Part shown: positions 49,765-60,000 of the stretch, piece by piece
How the letters are laid out: every line of letters starts with the position of its first letter
How positions within the stretch are numbered: the first letter of the stretch is position 1
NCBI RefSeq assembly: GCF_932526225.1
Contig: NC_064046.1
Coordinates: 684,001 to 744,000 of the forward strand
Direction: 5' to 3'
From: Nematostella vectensis
Taxonomy: Eukaryota > Cnidaria > Anthozoa > Actiniaria > Edwardsiidae
DNA: 60,000 nt
The notes under the pieces: generated by a model
The model's database searches: none
Told to the model about the DNA's origin: nothing
The model's input: the letters and a program-made list of their open reading frames with translations, nothing else
Position numbers and translations under genes: made by a program

Positions 49765-51613
49765 TCAGCGGGTAACCGCGGGACAAAAGCAACAGCGCAA
49801 CCTCGCTAGAGGGTATTAACTCGACCCAGTCTTAAACGGTTTTATTAAAGAAATAATCATTGCAAGGTTATTGGAATATTGAAACTGGGATTAATATGAA
49901 AAATAGTGGGATATCTAAACGAGTAAAAATGCGCGAAATTTAAAATATGGGCGACGACCCGAAATAGTTTTAAAAAAATATTGGAATGCTGGAAGTATTT
50001 TTGTTTTTGGAAATCTATAAAAATAGTTTTTACTACATGAGACCACGGTCCGTATATTATTCACAATCTTTGCTGAATTTGTTCTTTGATTTTAAGACGA
50101 ATTTTATCGCGTAGCTCTTAGAAGTGCTAGTTTCTAGAAGTTAGTTCTTAGACATCTTCGATCAGATCTTTGTACATTGAGTAAAGCTAAAAGCACCGGC
50201 CTTGAGCTGAAATGAATAAACAAAAAGATTAATAAGATGATCGAAACGTTAATACCTTGTAAATACGGTGAAACCTCGTTATGTCAAACCCTCTAGATTA
50301 GAGAAACTAATGCTCTATGATAAATGCTATACGTAACCTGGTTAACTCGATTTAGTTCAAGTTACTAATGCCCTGTTATGTAAAGTATTAACTTTTGAGT
50401 GAATGAATGTAACCTGTATAAAGCTGGCATCATGTTTCAATAACAAACTTGGCTACCAATATTTAAAATAGAGCTACCTCTTTATAAAGGGCGTAGTAGT
50501 CTAGAGGCTTTGTCATACGTGTTTTCGCTGTCGCATTTAGATTAATGTAGAAATAAGCGTTGTAAAACACTTAATAAAGTTTGAATTATCAAGTGTGATG
50601 ATTATGACGAGCCCCCCCCCCCCCCCCCTTAACAATAAACCTAATCCCCCTCTTGCTAAAACCTAGATCCGCCCCTAGGTCCATGTGTAGTCTTCTTCGC
50701 CCTGGTAACTTTGTCACGCCATGCGCAAAGGTTTCACTGCGTGTCATGGCTACAACGGCTTGCGAAGGAGACTGTAACATGTGTGATGCTGAAACAGTGC
50801 GAATACGCGTTATGGCGTTATTTCGAGAACACTACGGCTAAATGCGGTTTATAATGTAGTTTTTGCGATGATGAGCATGGTACATACGAAATGATCTTCG
50901 TTACTCTAGGCTCACCATCCCCCCTCCCCCAGCTTTACGTAAACCCCCTTAATCGAAACAGGCTTACTGAAGTTTTTTTTTTTTTTTTGCTTGTCCCTTG
51001 GAAACGTCCGTTTATCCTTTCCAGCTCATATTGCGCGCTAACAAGCCAAGTGTATTTCCAAAAATAAATACCCCAAATAGAAATAGGTAGTTTTTGCACT
51101 ACGTTCTAGATTTTCTTCGGGAAATACCCGAAATGCAATATTTGTGTTGAAAAACAAAAGGGAAATCAGCGCAGACCCCCTACCCTTCAATAAAAATATA
51201 AAAAAATGAGATACCCCCCTCCTCTGGAAAACAACACTCAATGACTCGTCCCCTTTTAGCTGAAAAGCAATTCTTCATGGTGTATTCGTGTTCAAACGCA
51301 GATTGGCAAGAGTAGAGATACCTGCACGGTTCTTAAAATGTTATCTTTCCCATGTTAATATGAATCCTTGTGGCGTGATCTGGAATCGTGTGCGACTGCA
51401 TAATTCCAATATCGAATAGTATTACAAGCATGCATGTTTTTGTTTCGGTGTATTTCTCTTGATAATAAGATACATTAAAAGTTCGGGCAGCAATGAAGAA
51501 CACGATATGACAGTAACAAATAGGATATTTGAAGAAATTTCCTGATTAAATAAAAACATGGTGTTTTTCATGTGACATTGAATTGACAATGCTAAGAGAT
51601 GATTAATGGAGCA
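49765..51613. other. 3' UTR and intergenic region
   Basis: AT-rich after the giant gene's stop. A C16-type run lies at 50613-50628 and a T-run at 50971-50988. Short open frames (for example 50653-50841) have no recognisable domain. No RNA gene seen. Confidence 0.6.
50215..50220 (+). terminator. Candidate poly(A) signal of the giant gene
   Basis: AATAAA about 450 bases after the stop. A second AATAAA lies at 50573-50578. Either could end the 3' UTR; no transcript evidence is available. Confidence 0.4.
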
Positions 51614-51617
51614 TTAA

Positions 51618-51633
51618 AGTCCGCTTATGACCA
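51618..51633 (+). repeat. Left terminal inverted repeat of the TTAA element
   Basis: AGTCCGCTTATGACCA directly after TTAA. It pairs with 55121-55136. Confidence 0.8.
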
Positions 51634-51829
51634 GATTTAGACCTGTATTTTAAAGCTTCTATTAACTTCGAGTCCTTCCTACATCTTCAATGTATACTTC
51701 AAGTGCATAATCTATTTAATTAGTGAATTTGGGCGTGTGAATTATGGCATTTAAAACATCGTTTTTACGTCCGCCATTGTTTTGGTGTGATCTTTTTTGA
51801 GCCCGCGAAAAGGATGCGGTTTCTCACCT

Positions 51830-51857
51830 CTTACGTCACATACTCAATACGCTTCGC
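51830..51857 (+). promoter_or_regulatory. Subterminal block before the P2X7-type gene
   Basis: TTACGTCACATACTCAATACGCTT matches, inverted, the block before the THAP gene. The CGTCA core resembles a CRE half-site. Promoter role is inferred from position upstream of each gene. Confidence 0.4.
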
Positions 51858-51940
51858 GAGCTCAGACGCCGCTTCTAGTTGAAAATACTCAAGAATTTCT
51901 TTTATCTCGACACTTTCCGAACTAAAGTCTTATGGCTTAG

Positions 51941-53029
51941 TTAACGAGGCAGCGCAGTATTTCAGAAAGCGAAGAGTTATCCGTCAGCTCTAGTCTTGAC
52001 TCAGAGTCGGAGCTTCTTGAATCACAACCCGAGCTTTTGGATAGTGAATTTCATGGCTACGACGAAAGTCTCGATCCCGTCCCAAACGGGGAAGAGGCTG
52101 CTGAATACGAGCAGCAACTCCACGAGGAGAATGAGTAAGAAGAGGAGCTTCTCCGAAGATTTTCAAGGGAGCAAGATATTTCCACATGGTAGGTATTTTT
52201 ATATTGTTGTTTTGATGTTTCGTAACGACCAACTGCTCATGGTGATCCAATTTTACCAGGTTCAAGTGCTCGAACTGTTCGCTCAAGTTATTAGTCACAA
52301 AGGAAGAATGCCGATGCTGCACAGAGTTTGCAACATGCAAAAAATTACAAGAAGTTGGTTTGGAGGGATGCATTGTTGACCATCCAGGATTCAGTGTGAA
52401 TTGCCTCAACGAGTGGGTACTACGGACAGCAGCTGTTGGACTAAAAACAAGGAAGAAAAAATCCTATACTTCTGTCAAATCTGCAAAAAATGCATCCGAA
52501 TCTGAGTAAGTTTCTAAAGATAAAAGATCTATGTAAATATATGCTCCCACTAGCTAACAAAAAAAAAGGAGGGGAGAGGGTTTTAATTTAGGAAAATGAA
52601 AAAGCAAGAGATACATAATGTCTTAAATCTGATCAAAAGTCAAACATATTATATTATTTCAGTATTGAAGTCCTAAAACCAAGAAGCTTTTAATGCTGAT
52701 TAAGCTTGTAATTTGAAAGCAAAGCATACAGTATATTTATTAATGCATCTTGACCACAATCCCACACTCATTTCCTATTGTCAGAACTCCAATGATCCCA
52801 TTCCAATAACTCATTTTCAGGATATTATTATTATTTCTTCAGATTTCTGAGGTCTGTGGCCTACAGACAATACGTGCGCCTGGTATATGAGTGTGTCGGG
52901 TGGTCAAAGAGGGCATCTCTCCCAAGTTGTGTCTACAACAAAATACGGGAAGCATTCCCTAGCGAAACATTTCATGGATTTGAAGAGGATAAGGAGGATG
53001 CAAACTCTGAAGACATGGAGTTTGAATAG
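51941..53029 (+). CDS. P2X7 C-terminal-like zinc/cysteine protein, N-terminus uncertain
   Basis: Exons about 51941-52134 or -52188, 52260-52505 and 52843-53029 join in phase 2. The middle exon has FKCSNC, ECRCCTEF, CKKLQE, GCIVDHPGFSVNCLNEWVL; the last has FLRSVAYRQYVRLVY, LPSCVYNKIREAFP and an acidic end before TAG at 53027. This fits the cysteine-rich domain shared with the cytoplasmic tail of P2X7 receptors, which binds zinc, here without a channel. The N-terminal part is Ser/Glu-rich. An in-frame TAA at 52136 and a TAG at 51938 (two codons after an in-frame ATG at 51932) break the simple reading. Using the donor at 52135 removes the TAA. It is either a spliced live gene or a decaying copy. 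Confidence 0.55.
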
Positions 53030-53409
53030 GATTTTTCTTCCTTGTTTTTATTCCAACAGCTTCTGTGCATAGTAACCACTCGTTGTGACAATCTACACTG
53101 AGACCTGGATGGTCAACAATACATCTCTATAAACCCACATTCTCAATTTGTTTTGCTGTTTTTGCAAGCTCTATGCAGCATTGGTATTCTTCCTTCATGA
53201 CTAATCTCTTAAGTGAACAAAGCAAGCACTTGCACCTGGTGGAATTGAGCAGTGAAACATCGTATTTATTTCTCATTAATCAGTTTCCATGTTAGCCAAA
53301 TTGCTCTGAATTGACAATTGTATGTACATATTTTCAGCTCATTCCATTATGCTGACATAAAAACAGAAATCTTAGATCATTTGTTTATAAATAATGACCC
53401 CTCACTGCC

Positions 53410-54811
53410 CTAATCAACTACATGGAACACATTGGCTCTGGGAGGTATGGTCGTAGCATCTATGGGTGTGTCTTCTGCTAGGGCGGGTGGGTCTATGGAG
53501 TGAGATTCTTGTGAAGTAATGGTATTGATTAGCGCATCTCCAAGTGGGGCCGGTGGGTCTACCGGGTGGGATTCTTGGACGTGCAAGTTATCAGTTGACA
53601 TGTCTCCAACTGGGGCAGGTTGGTCTATGGGGAGGGTTTCTAAGGGGGGGGGGGGGCATGGTTTCAGTTGGTGTGTCTTCAGCTGAGGCGGGTAGGTCCA
53701 AGGTAGAGACCGTGGAAGATGTTGTGGCAGATTCATGAGCTCGCACCTAGAAAATAATTAAGGATTGAGTTCAGAAAGCCATCAAAAGAACATACAGTCA
53801 GATAGCCAATGTAACACGTGAGAGCGAAAATATGTTTTCTCAAGGATTTCAGACATTTTGAATTAAAGTACTTCCTGCTTTTAAAGAACTTCCTGCTTTT
53901 GAAAAACCTTTTTTAATTGACTAGAGTAATTTATTATCTAAAAAGAAAAAATATAAGAAAAAAAAAACAAATATTATTACCATTCCACTGTCACCTGCTG
54001 TTGCTAAAAGCTCCTTAATTTCCTGTAATTGGGATATTAAACAGATTATGTAGTGAAAAATTCCGCTTTCTCCAACAGTAATCACGTAATAATAGAAAGA
54101 TAGAGTGGTTTTCAAAATCCCGTTAAACAAAATTTTTTAATGTAATAGTCAAGCCAGAACAAAAGAGAACAGACATTGCAGTGTATTAGTAGTAAATAAA
54201 CTAAATAGTACTTCACGGGATTTTGAAAACCACTCTAAGACTGCGAGCTAGCCTACAAGTTAAGTACTTACTTGAATTTTAGAAAGGAAATGTTGGGGAT
54301 TAGCAATAATATATGCGTGAAATCATTGTAAACATGAGTACAGGGAGAGTTGTAATAAGAAGTGAATGTAAACTATTTGATAAATATCCGTTAAATGCAA
54401 AAGAACTGTACTTAAGAAATTATTCAGGCCGGGGAAAGGAATTTCCATGGCAGTTATTGGTGAAAAGGAAAAATAGCATGTAGAGATATTTATAAAACTC
54501 ACCTTTGCTCTTTGACGCAATTCCCGATCCGATGGTGAAGCAATGGTTTTCTTTGGTTTCCAAATTGTTGGTACGGATCCCTTTATCAAATAGCGCTTTA
54601 ACTCGGACCCCTCGCCAAAGTGATAGCATTCTCTCTCGAAGTGGTCCGAGCACACAACAAAACGACCCAACGGATTGAAATTCTTCGAGTGGAGTCGTAC
54701 AAAGCGTATCCACTCCGCCTTTTTTGGACCCGATTTTGGGCTCAAATGAAGGCTTTTCCCTGCTTTATGATTGTTTTCACAATCCTGAGCAACGCATCGA
54801 GATCCGGTCAT
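53410..54811 (-). CDS. THAP-domain protein (exons 54811-54503, 54021-53980, 53746-53410)
   Basis: Minus-strand gene starting ATG at 54811. The first exon encodes a THAP zinc finger: MTGSRCVAQDC, EWIRFVRLH, VVCSDHFE, then SVPTIW (C2CH pattern with the conserved Trp and Pro), followed by a basic stretch. Phase-0 splices lead to EIKELLATAGDSGM and to a Pro/Asp-rich tail with repeats such as DPPALAEDTPID, ending at TAG 53412-53410. THAP domains bind DNA and occur in P-element and Kolobok transposases and in host regulators. A 13-C run (53644-53656 on +) puts the tail out of frame by one base; 12 C would restore it. No catalytic core is seen. Confidence 0.65.
54101..54237. mobile_element. Nested 137-bp MITE in the THAP gene intron
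   Basis: TAGAGTGGTTTTCAAAATCC plus CGT at the left and its exact reverse complement at 54215-54237: a 23-bp perfect inverted repeat with TA ends. Confidence 0.85.
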
Positions 54812-54893
54812 TTTAAATGCGATAAAAGCGAAAAGTTTTATGAGTTATCTTATGTTTATCTCTTTCGAGTAAGTAAATTAGCCATGTGCTCCA

Positions 54894-54918
54894 AAAGCGT
54901 ATTGAGTATGTGACGTCA
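54894..54918 (-). promoter_or_regulatory. Subterminal block before the THAP gene, with TGACGTCA
   Basis: AAGCGTATTGAGTATGTGAC then GTCAC: a full TGACGTCA palindrome about 100 bases upstream of the THAP ATG at 54811. It mirrors 51830-51857. Confidence 0.4.
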
Positions 54919-55120
54919 CGTCCTGGTTAGTTTGACATTTTGACAGATGCAAGGTAACCAGGTCAAAGGGACACGGCAAATCAATGGCGGACGTAAACCT
55001 ACAATATTTAATGAAAATTTCTACATGGTTCCACTATCATTTACAGCAATCTGACTAGACCAGTGCTTAGATTAGGTATCTTGCTTAGTATCTAGCAAAT
55101 TTACGGCTTTCTAGGCGGTT

Positions 55121-55136
55121 TGATCATAAGCGGACT
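55121..55136 (-). repeat. Right terminal inverted repeat of the TTAA element
   Basis: TGATCATAAGCGGACT directly before TTAA. One mismatch to the left end over 16 bases. Confidence 0.8.
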
Positions 55137-55140
55137 TTAA

Positions 55141-55347
55141 GGTCTGCGGCAAAGTGTGATAATATAACCATGCATCCCGACATTCTTCGTATTTCGTGCG
55201 GAGACCAGTCTCCTCAGTAGACTCCAGTACCTCTCCACCACCCCTACCTAGTTACCATACCGCTCGCTTTTTTTTAACATTTCAAAACTTCAAGCTCATA
55301 ACATTCCGAAAAATAATTCATATCCATACAACACTATTTCCATTAGC
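55141..55347. other. Unannotated flank of the TTAA element
   Basis: AT-rich; nothing recognised. Confidence 0.5.
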
Positions 55348-55457
55348 TAAAGGCTGATTTCCATTTGATGGCCAATGATTATAGCACTCAAACAGTTACA
55401 TGGAAACTCAACCTGCGACCTTGTGCGTTCTAGTGCGATTAATGGAAACCAGCCTTA
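55348..55457. mobile_element. 110-bp MITE
   Basis: Ends TAAAGGCTGATTTCCATTT and TTAATGGAAACCAGCCTTA are inverted with few mismatches. The AAGGCT terminus resembles the element at 40.8 kb. Confidence 0.75.
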
Positions 55458-58337
55458 ATTCAAGGAAGTATCAAAATTGTTTTCTTTCAAAAACTGTAAA
55501 ATTCATAGTGGATGGTAAGTTTGATAGTTTTCTTGCAAACTAAACCGTTAAATATTCACATGTAAACATTAATAAAGAAGTGGCTGAACGGCATTCTTCA
55601 AACCGATCTGGTTATTTAGAGGCATGAGGCGCTACTCGTTTTTGCTGTTATCGAAACAACTGAAACTGTCAACTAAACGAGTACTTGGTCGCCAGTGCAG
55701 AACCCCCTTTACTACACACCCCTATCAAGGCGTTTCTTTACTTTCACGAATTATTTCAGCGCAAATAGACATGGATAAATTATATCTAAGTCTTTATGCT
55801 CTACCATATCTGAGGTGTAATCTTATGCGAGGCTCCCGCGCACTTTTGACCCGACACTGTAATTCGCATTATCCCATGAGTGGGGCGTGCTCACGCGCAC
55901 GCGGGTTGTAACGGAGGGGGCTAAGACGTGCCCATCGGCATGATAAATAAGTCGAGAGTCACTGAGCCGTTCCTTTATTTGGATTCTATTCACCAGGCAT
56001 GGTCATCCTCATGACTGTTGTGTTGTATTTTTATGTTTCTCTTCTTTAGCAGATTAGAGTAAGATTTATCGTGTAACGGTGGGGAGGGGTGAGTATTTTT
56101 GTCTGGGGAGGTAGTAGTGGTGTGGTGGAATAGGGTTGACATGTGACCCCTTTTTGTTTTAGAAAAATGTAGGAAAAAAACTGCGTCGACAGTTGAATAT
56201 GATAAGAACTTCGACAACAACTAACGCAGATTTGTTTTTTTAACAATATTTCCTTCTTCAGGTTTAGAGAGATAAAACCTCCTGTTTGAAGGTAGTAGTT
56301 TTGTTTAGCAAAATAGCAGAGCCCCCCCCCCCATCTCCTCCTCAGGTTTTTCATTTTCCTCCCTTCCCCTCCCCACCTCTTCAGGATTTTCGTTTTCCTT
56401 CCATTTTCCTCCCCTTCCCTTTTGTCACCTTTAGAGATTTTTTTTATTTTCCCCTCCCCATCAGTTTTGTTTATCTTCCTCCCTCCTCTCCTCAGGTTTT
56501 ATGTTCTTCTTCCCTTCCCTCCCCTCCCCTCTAGGTTTTTTAATCCCCCCTTTCTCCTCTACTTGTTGTTGTTCCATATTTAAGTTTGCTTGTTTTTGGA
56601 AAGCGCGCGAGCCTGTTGTATCAGACAGAGGCTTATCCTAATCCGAGCTCATCCCATCCTGTTTAGACGACTCGCTTCACACACATCCAAAAAAAATAAG
56701 AAAAAATAAAATGCTGATAAGACATTTTAGTCGCATTTTAATCGAGCAGCGAGCACATTGAAAAATACAATGCGAGCACGGCGGAAAATATTGCTCGAGC
56801 ATGCGAGCTTTAGCTGAAAATTGCGAGCAAATTTAAATTTCGGGGGACCATTCGGGGGCCTTTCTGTCCTTAATTTAAATTTTATTTCCTTTAACGACTT
56901 GACGCGCATTCTAAAACAGTTCCCATTTAATTGTTCTGTCCCACACAAGCAAGCGGACGTGATCTAATAGACCACTGCCAAGGATTAAGTAAGCACGTCA
57001 ATCACTTGATAATTATTTGGGTTACTCCCTGATTCCCAAGTATAACCCCAACAATAACACTCTCTCGCTAGAATTAAGCGTCTCATGTAAAAGGTTCAAT
57101 TATTCATATAACTTACCATCACGTACAATAAAGCCAAGACGCTACTATATAACAAGTTTCTTACACTATTAAATTGAATTTGGTAGACTTGAGTTAAAAT
57201 ATTGAAAATAGATAAAATACTCAATATAAATGCTAGTCTTTGTATAACACAAGTATCTGTAAAGATATAAATAAGGTCACTCGAACATGTTCATTTTACA
57301 GGGGATGATACCGAACCGGTTTGGCTTTAACACCGGCTACAAGCAGCACATCGAGATGAAGACTTTGAACAGAATCTTCTTCTTCAAATGAGAGAATGCC
57401 AAGACGTACTGTCACAGAGTTCTAGAATGGGATCTCGAGGGTGTGTGGGGTTGTGTTAAGGCCAATGTTCATATCATTTAGGAAATTTGCTAAAATTCGC
57501 CTGAAAGATCGATGGCGCAAACTCGTTACAAGTGTATCACGGCTGAATCTGTTAATCAGTATTTTGTTTTTGTGTGGTGTAGACTTTGGTCGGTTAGATG
57601 TAACAGATTCTCAAGTTGATCTACTACCAGGCTTCCTCTTAGATTCTTTAAAACTAAAAGATGCCTCGAGCTTTAACACATGCACCGGCGAACTTCCAAT
57701 ACAGATATTTTTCTGTCTTTCTTTCCTTTTTCAATTTTAAACACACGGCGGACGTGAGCAAATATTTCCATAAATTGGGAACACTGCTGGTCTAAATTAA
57801 TCATTCATGTAACGACGAGAGTTGTTGCAAAATTATTCTCCTTTTTAAAAAAAAAATCATATATCGCTAGCAGGACTGGGCCCTTAATCATGGCAAATCT
57901 TAGTGGTACAAAGCGCCTTCGAGTTCTATTGACGACAATACAACCCTATCCGGCTTTGGTCAAAACTAGGGACGTGATGCAAACAAAGAGATGCCACGAT
58001 GTCCCGTATCCCGCGAAGCTAGAGGCATATCCCGCGGTGTAAAGCCCTTTGTTTTCGCGCCGCGACGTGGAGATGTTTTGCTGCCAAAACAGAACGTCTA
58101 GCTCACGTGCGCGCAGTTGTAATCATTAATGTTTTTTTTTTTTTTTTACTGTTGTTGTTTTTCACATAGTTCGTAATACTATTAAGCATCTGCAAGGGTA
58201 TATTTTATATTTGCATCCCTTTAAAAGTATATTTTTGTGAGCAGGAACGCCAAGGCATGGTGTTGATCTCGTTTAAATCGGTCGATTTCCTTACAACCGG
58301 CCCGCGAATATGTTTTTACGTAAGGAAGAGGTCCATT
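55458..58337. other. Non-coding region with a pyrimidine-rich repeat
   Basis: 56320-56560 carries about five imperfect ~50-bp CT-rich units (CTCCTCAGGTTTTTCATTTT). Short frames at 55624-55911 and 57441-57740 show no domain. Confidence 0.5.
57302..57391 (+). other. Possible terminal exon (unrecognised)
   Basis: TCATTTTACAG followed by a frame MIPNRFGFNTGY then KQHIEMKTLNRIFFFK and TGA. Composition looks coding-like, but there is no matching upstream exon in view and no known domain. Confidence 0.2.
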
Positions 58338-58546
58338 GCTGCGGTCACACTAAAATCATGTTTAGTTAAACAAGGTTCTTTGTCTGATAACTTTCCAAGT
58401 TTTTCATTGTGTTGAATTCTCAGTAACATGTACAGCACAGTCTATTCAGTTTTCTTCTTGGTTCTGTCCACTCTTGGGAGATTGAGATTTAAACCAGTTT
58501 AATTAAACCACCTTTAAACCTGGTTTAAGTGCTGGTGTGAATGCGG
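58338..58546. mobile_element. MITE-like element, GCGGTCACAC ends
   Basis: CTGCGGTCACACTAAAATCA at the left and GGTGTGAATGCGG at the right are inverted, with TTTAGTTAAAC/GTTTAATTAAAC arms within. Confidence 0.55.
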
Positions 58547-60000
58547 TACATGTGACAACATTTTGGTTATATAATTCTCGTTTTATTTATTCATGTTTTT
58601 CTGAATTGTTTTATCTTTGTCATAGCAGGGTTTCCCTTTGCCAAGATTTAGCTGGCTAATTTTGTCTGCTTCACATCGTATCTAAACCAAACATTATATG
58701 AAATATCTTTTATAACATTTTCCCTCATGATAAGGAAGTGTCTCGGAAGTGTACCGTTAATGTATTTTTTATCTAGATTTTTTAGATTTTTTTTACAAAT
58801 AAAGATGAAAACTTTCTGCTGTTTTTGGTGCGCGTTGAAGTTGTCCGATTTTATTCTTGGCGATGGAATTCATTTTTTCATGTCAAGTTGTTAAGGCATT
58901 TCGGGTAGACTCTTTCGAAATATTCTTGGATTTAACGATTTCGTTGAGTCCACAATTGCGCTTATAACAGACACGCTCCAGCGGCTTGGGTACCCTGTGG
59001 TAGCCAACTTTCATAAAAAAATGTGCATTATGCAGAGTAAATGTTTCTATTAAAAATGTTTCTATGCAGTATATTCTAGACTCTTTTAGTAGTGTCAACT
59101 GTCTGCCTGTCAGTTTCTCGTCTTTCAAAAACGAAAAGCTTTCAGTATTCGATTCGGGAAACAATCTAAAAATACTTCCAACATATATTTTGATATATTT
59201 TTGATATTTTTATATTTCTTATGTACTCCGTTAAACTCTTTTAATAAAGCTCTCCCCAATAATCGACCTTTCTTCAATCCCCACACCTGTGCGAGACGAG
59301 ATAAAGATTTATACATTTTTTATACACCATTAATTTCAGTGACGTTAGTGTGCAATAACATTTCTAATCATTTCCAATAACCTTTCATTGATCCATTAGC
59401 AATACCATATAAGGGGCCGTCATGTGTTGGCTTTATTAGCCTCGTTCTGGCCCACTGGTCGAGGCTTCATTAGCCTTGTTCTGGCTCACTGGTCCGTGTT
59501 AGACGTAAATAAAGGTGTGTAGTTTTGTTTTGTTGCGGTTTTATGATCCAGATATTAATTATATCATGTCACAGTTTATGATTTTTCGTAGAATAACATC
59601 ACAACAACACACCCCGGAAACTCATATGAAAAGAAGTTCTATTTATATACTTATCTAAGGAAGCATCAATCACGTCCTTATTAGCCCTGCCCCTCATGAA
59701 ATACTCTGTTTATTTATCTATTCATGGATCGAGTGATGAATGAATCCCGCTCTATTTTCACCTGGACCCTAAAACTCTATCCCAAACATTGCTTTACACT
59801 TCTAATGTTAAATGAGCAATTCCCTTGAGACTGCTTCAGGAGTATGCTTAAGTAACAATCGCAAAGAGACAGCCCGTTAAAAGTAGAGCGCCGCGCTGGT
59901 TAGACATGTGGCATGGATGGCATACTGTCATATGTATGTGTGCTTATCGCCTCGTGCTTTGGGCTTGTATTCAGCGTGTATTTGCCACAAGGAAGAATTT
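58547..60000. other. Non-coding flank
   Basis: AT-rich. A ~37-bp direct duplication (TTATTAGCCTCGTTCTGGCC) lies at 59431-59490. No genes recognised. Confidence 0.5.

Larger units (their letters stand above)
51618..55136. mobile_element. Kolobok-like DNA element, TTAA flanks, THAP and P2X7-C genes
   Basis: The ends AGTCCGCTTATGACCA (left) and the reverse complement of TGATCATAAGCGGACT (right) differ at one base and are bounded by TTAA at 51614-51617 and 55137-55140. Inward, two more blocks are shared in inverted order: ACGTCCGCCATTG (51766 / ~54980) and GTCACATACTCAATACGCTT (51836 / ~54897). Two convergent genes fill the interior. TTAA target sites and a THAP domain are known of Kolobok elements, but no DDE transposase core is visible, so it may be non-autonomous or a new arrangement. 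Confidence 0.75.

Noticed and set aside
50653-50841. 62-codon + frame in the intergenic region
   Set aside because: Short, no domain, no supporting splice or poly(A) context.
53030-53405. Transposase core for the TTAA element
   Set aside because: The gap between the two convergent genes has no DDE-like motif or long open frame.
55624-55911. 95-codon + frame
   Set aside because: No domain or coding-like pattern; likely chance.
1-60000. tRNA, rRNA or other structured RNA genes
   Set aside because: I saw no conserved tRNA boxes or rRNA segments by eye; a covariance search would be needed to exclude small RNAs.

Overview
The window reads as animal nuclear DNA, most likely from a cnidarian of the sea-anemone type. 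It holds one intron-rich gene built from animal extracellular modules (thrombospondin type 1, fibrinogen-like, EGF, laminin-G-like, Kunitz, chitin-binding), set in AT-rich introns full of minisatellites and small fold-back elements. Naming the species (Nematostella-like) is inference; the sequence does not prove it.

Positions 1-49764 (+) are the 3' part of one giant gene. I traced 64 exons by hand; all introns are GT-AG, and the reading frame stays open for about 4,236 codons from position 3 to the TGA at 49762-49764. The 5' end lies before the window. Module order: TSP1 x3, fibrinogen-like (3 exons), linker, TSP1 x2, EGF x4, divergent Kunitz-like, Kunitz, then a long core of seven laminin-G/pentraxin-like domains (L1-L7) mixed with sixteen copies of an unrecognised ~90-residue domain, here called 'B'. 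A chitin-binding type-2 module lies between B15 and B16. The end is EGF x3, a second Kunitz-like plus Kunitz pair, and a short basic tail after a furin-type site. Domain borders are nearly all phase 1, the pattern of exon shuffling. No membrane segment is visible, so the product is probably a very large secreted matrix, mucus or defence protein; that role is inferred.

The introns carry over twenty tandem arrays (9 to 126 bp units). Several start at, or contain, copies of the neighbouring splice site: decoy donors at 9.1, 11.4 and 28.2 kb, decoy acceptors at 26.9, 33.7 and 45.8 kb. A 31-bp array at 31.0-32.8 kb carries a CACGTG E-box in nearly every unit. Fold-back (MITE-like) elements lie at 0.5, 7.6, 35.4, 37.9, 40.8, 47.3 and 48.7 kb.

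Positions 51618-55136 form a TTAA-flanked DNA transposon-like element with inverted ends. It carries two convergent genes: a zinc-cysteine protein of the P2X7 C-terminal ('ballast') type on + and a THAP-domain protein on -. TTAA target sites plus THAP point to the Kolobok group, but no transposase core is visible. The P2X7-type gene has in-frame stops in its N-terminal part and the THAP gene a homopolymer frameshift, so the copy may be decaying.

Positions 49765-51613 and 55141-60000 are mostly non-coding, with a few MITEs and simple repeats. I saw no rRNA, tRNA or CRISPR.
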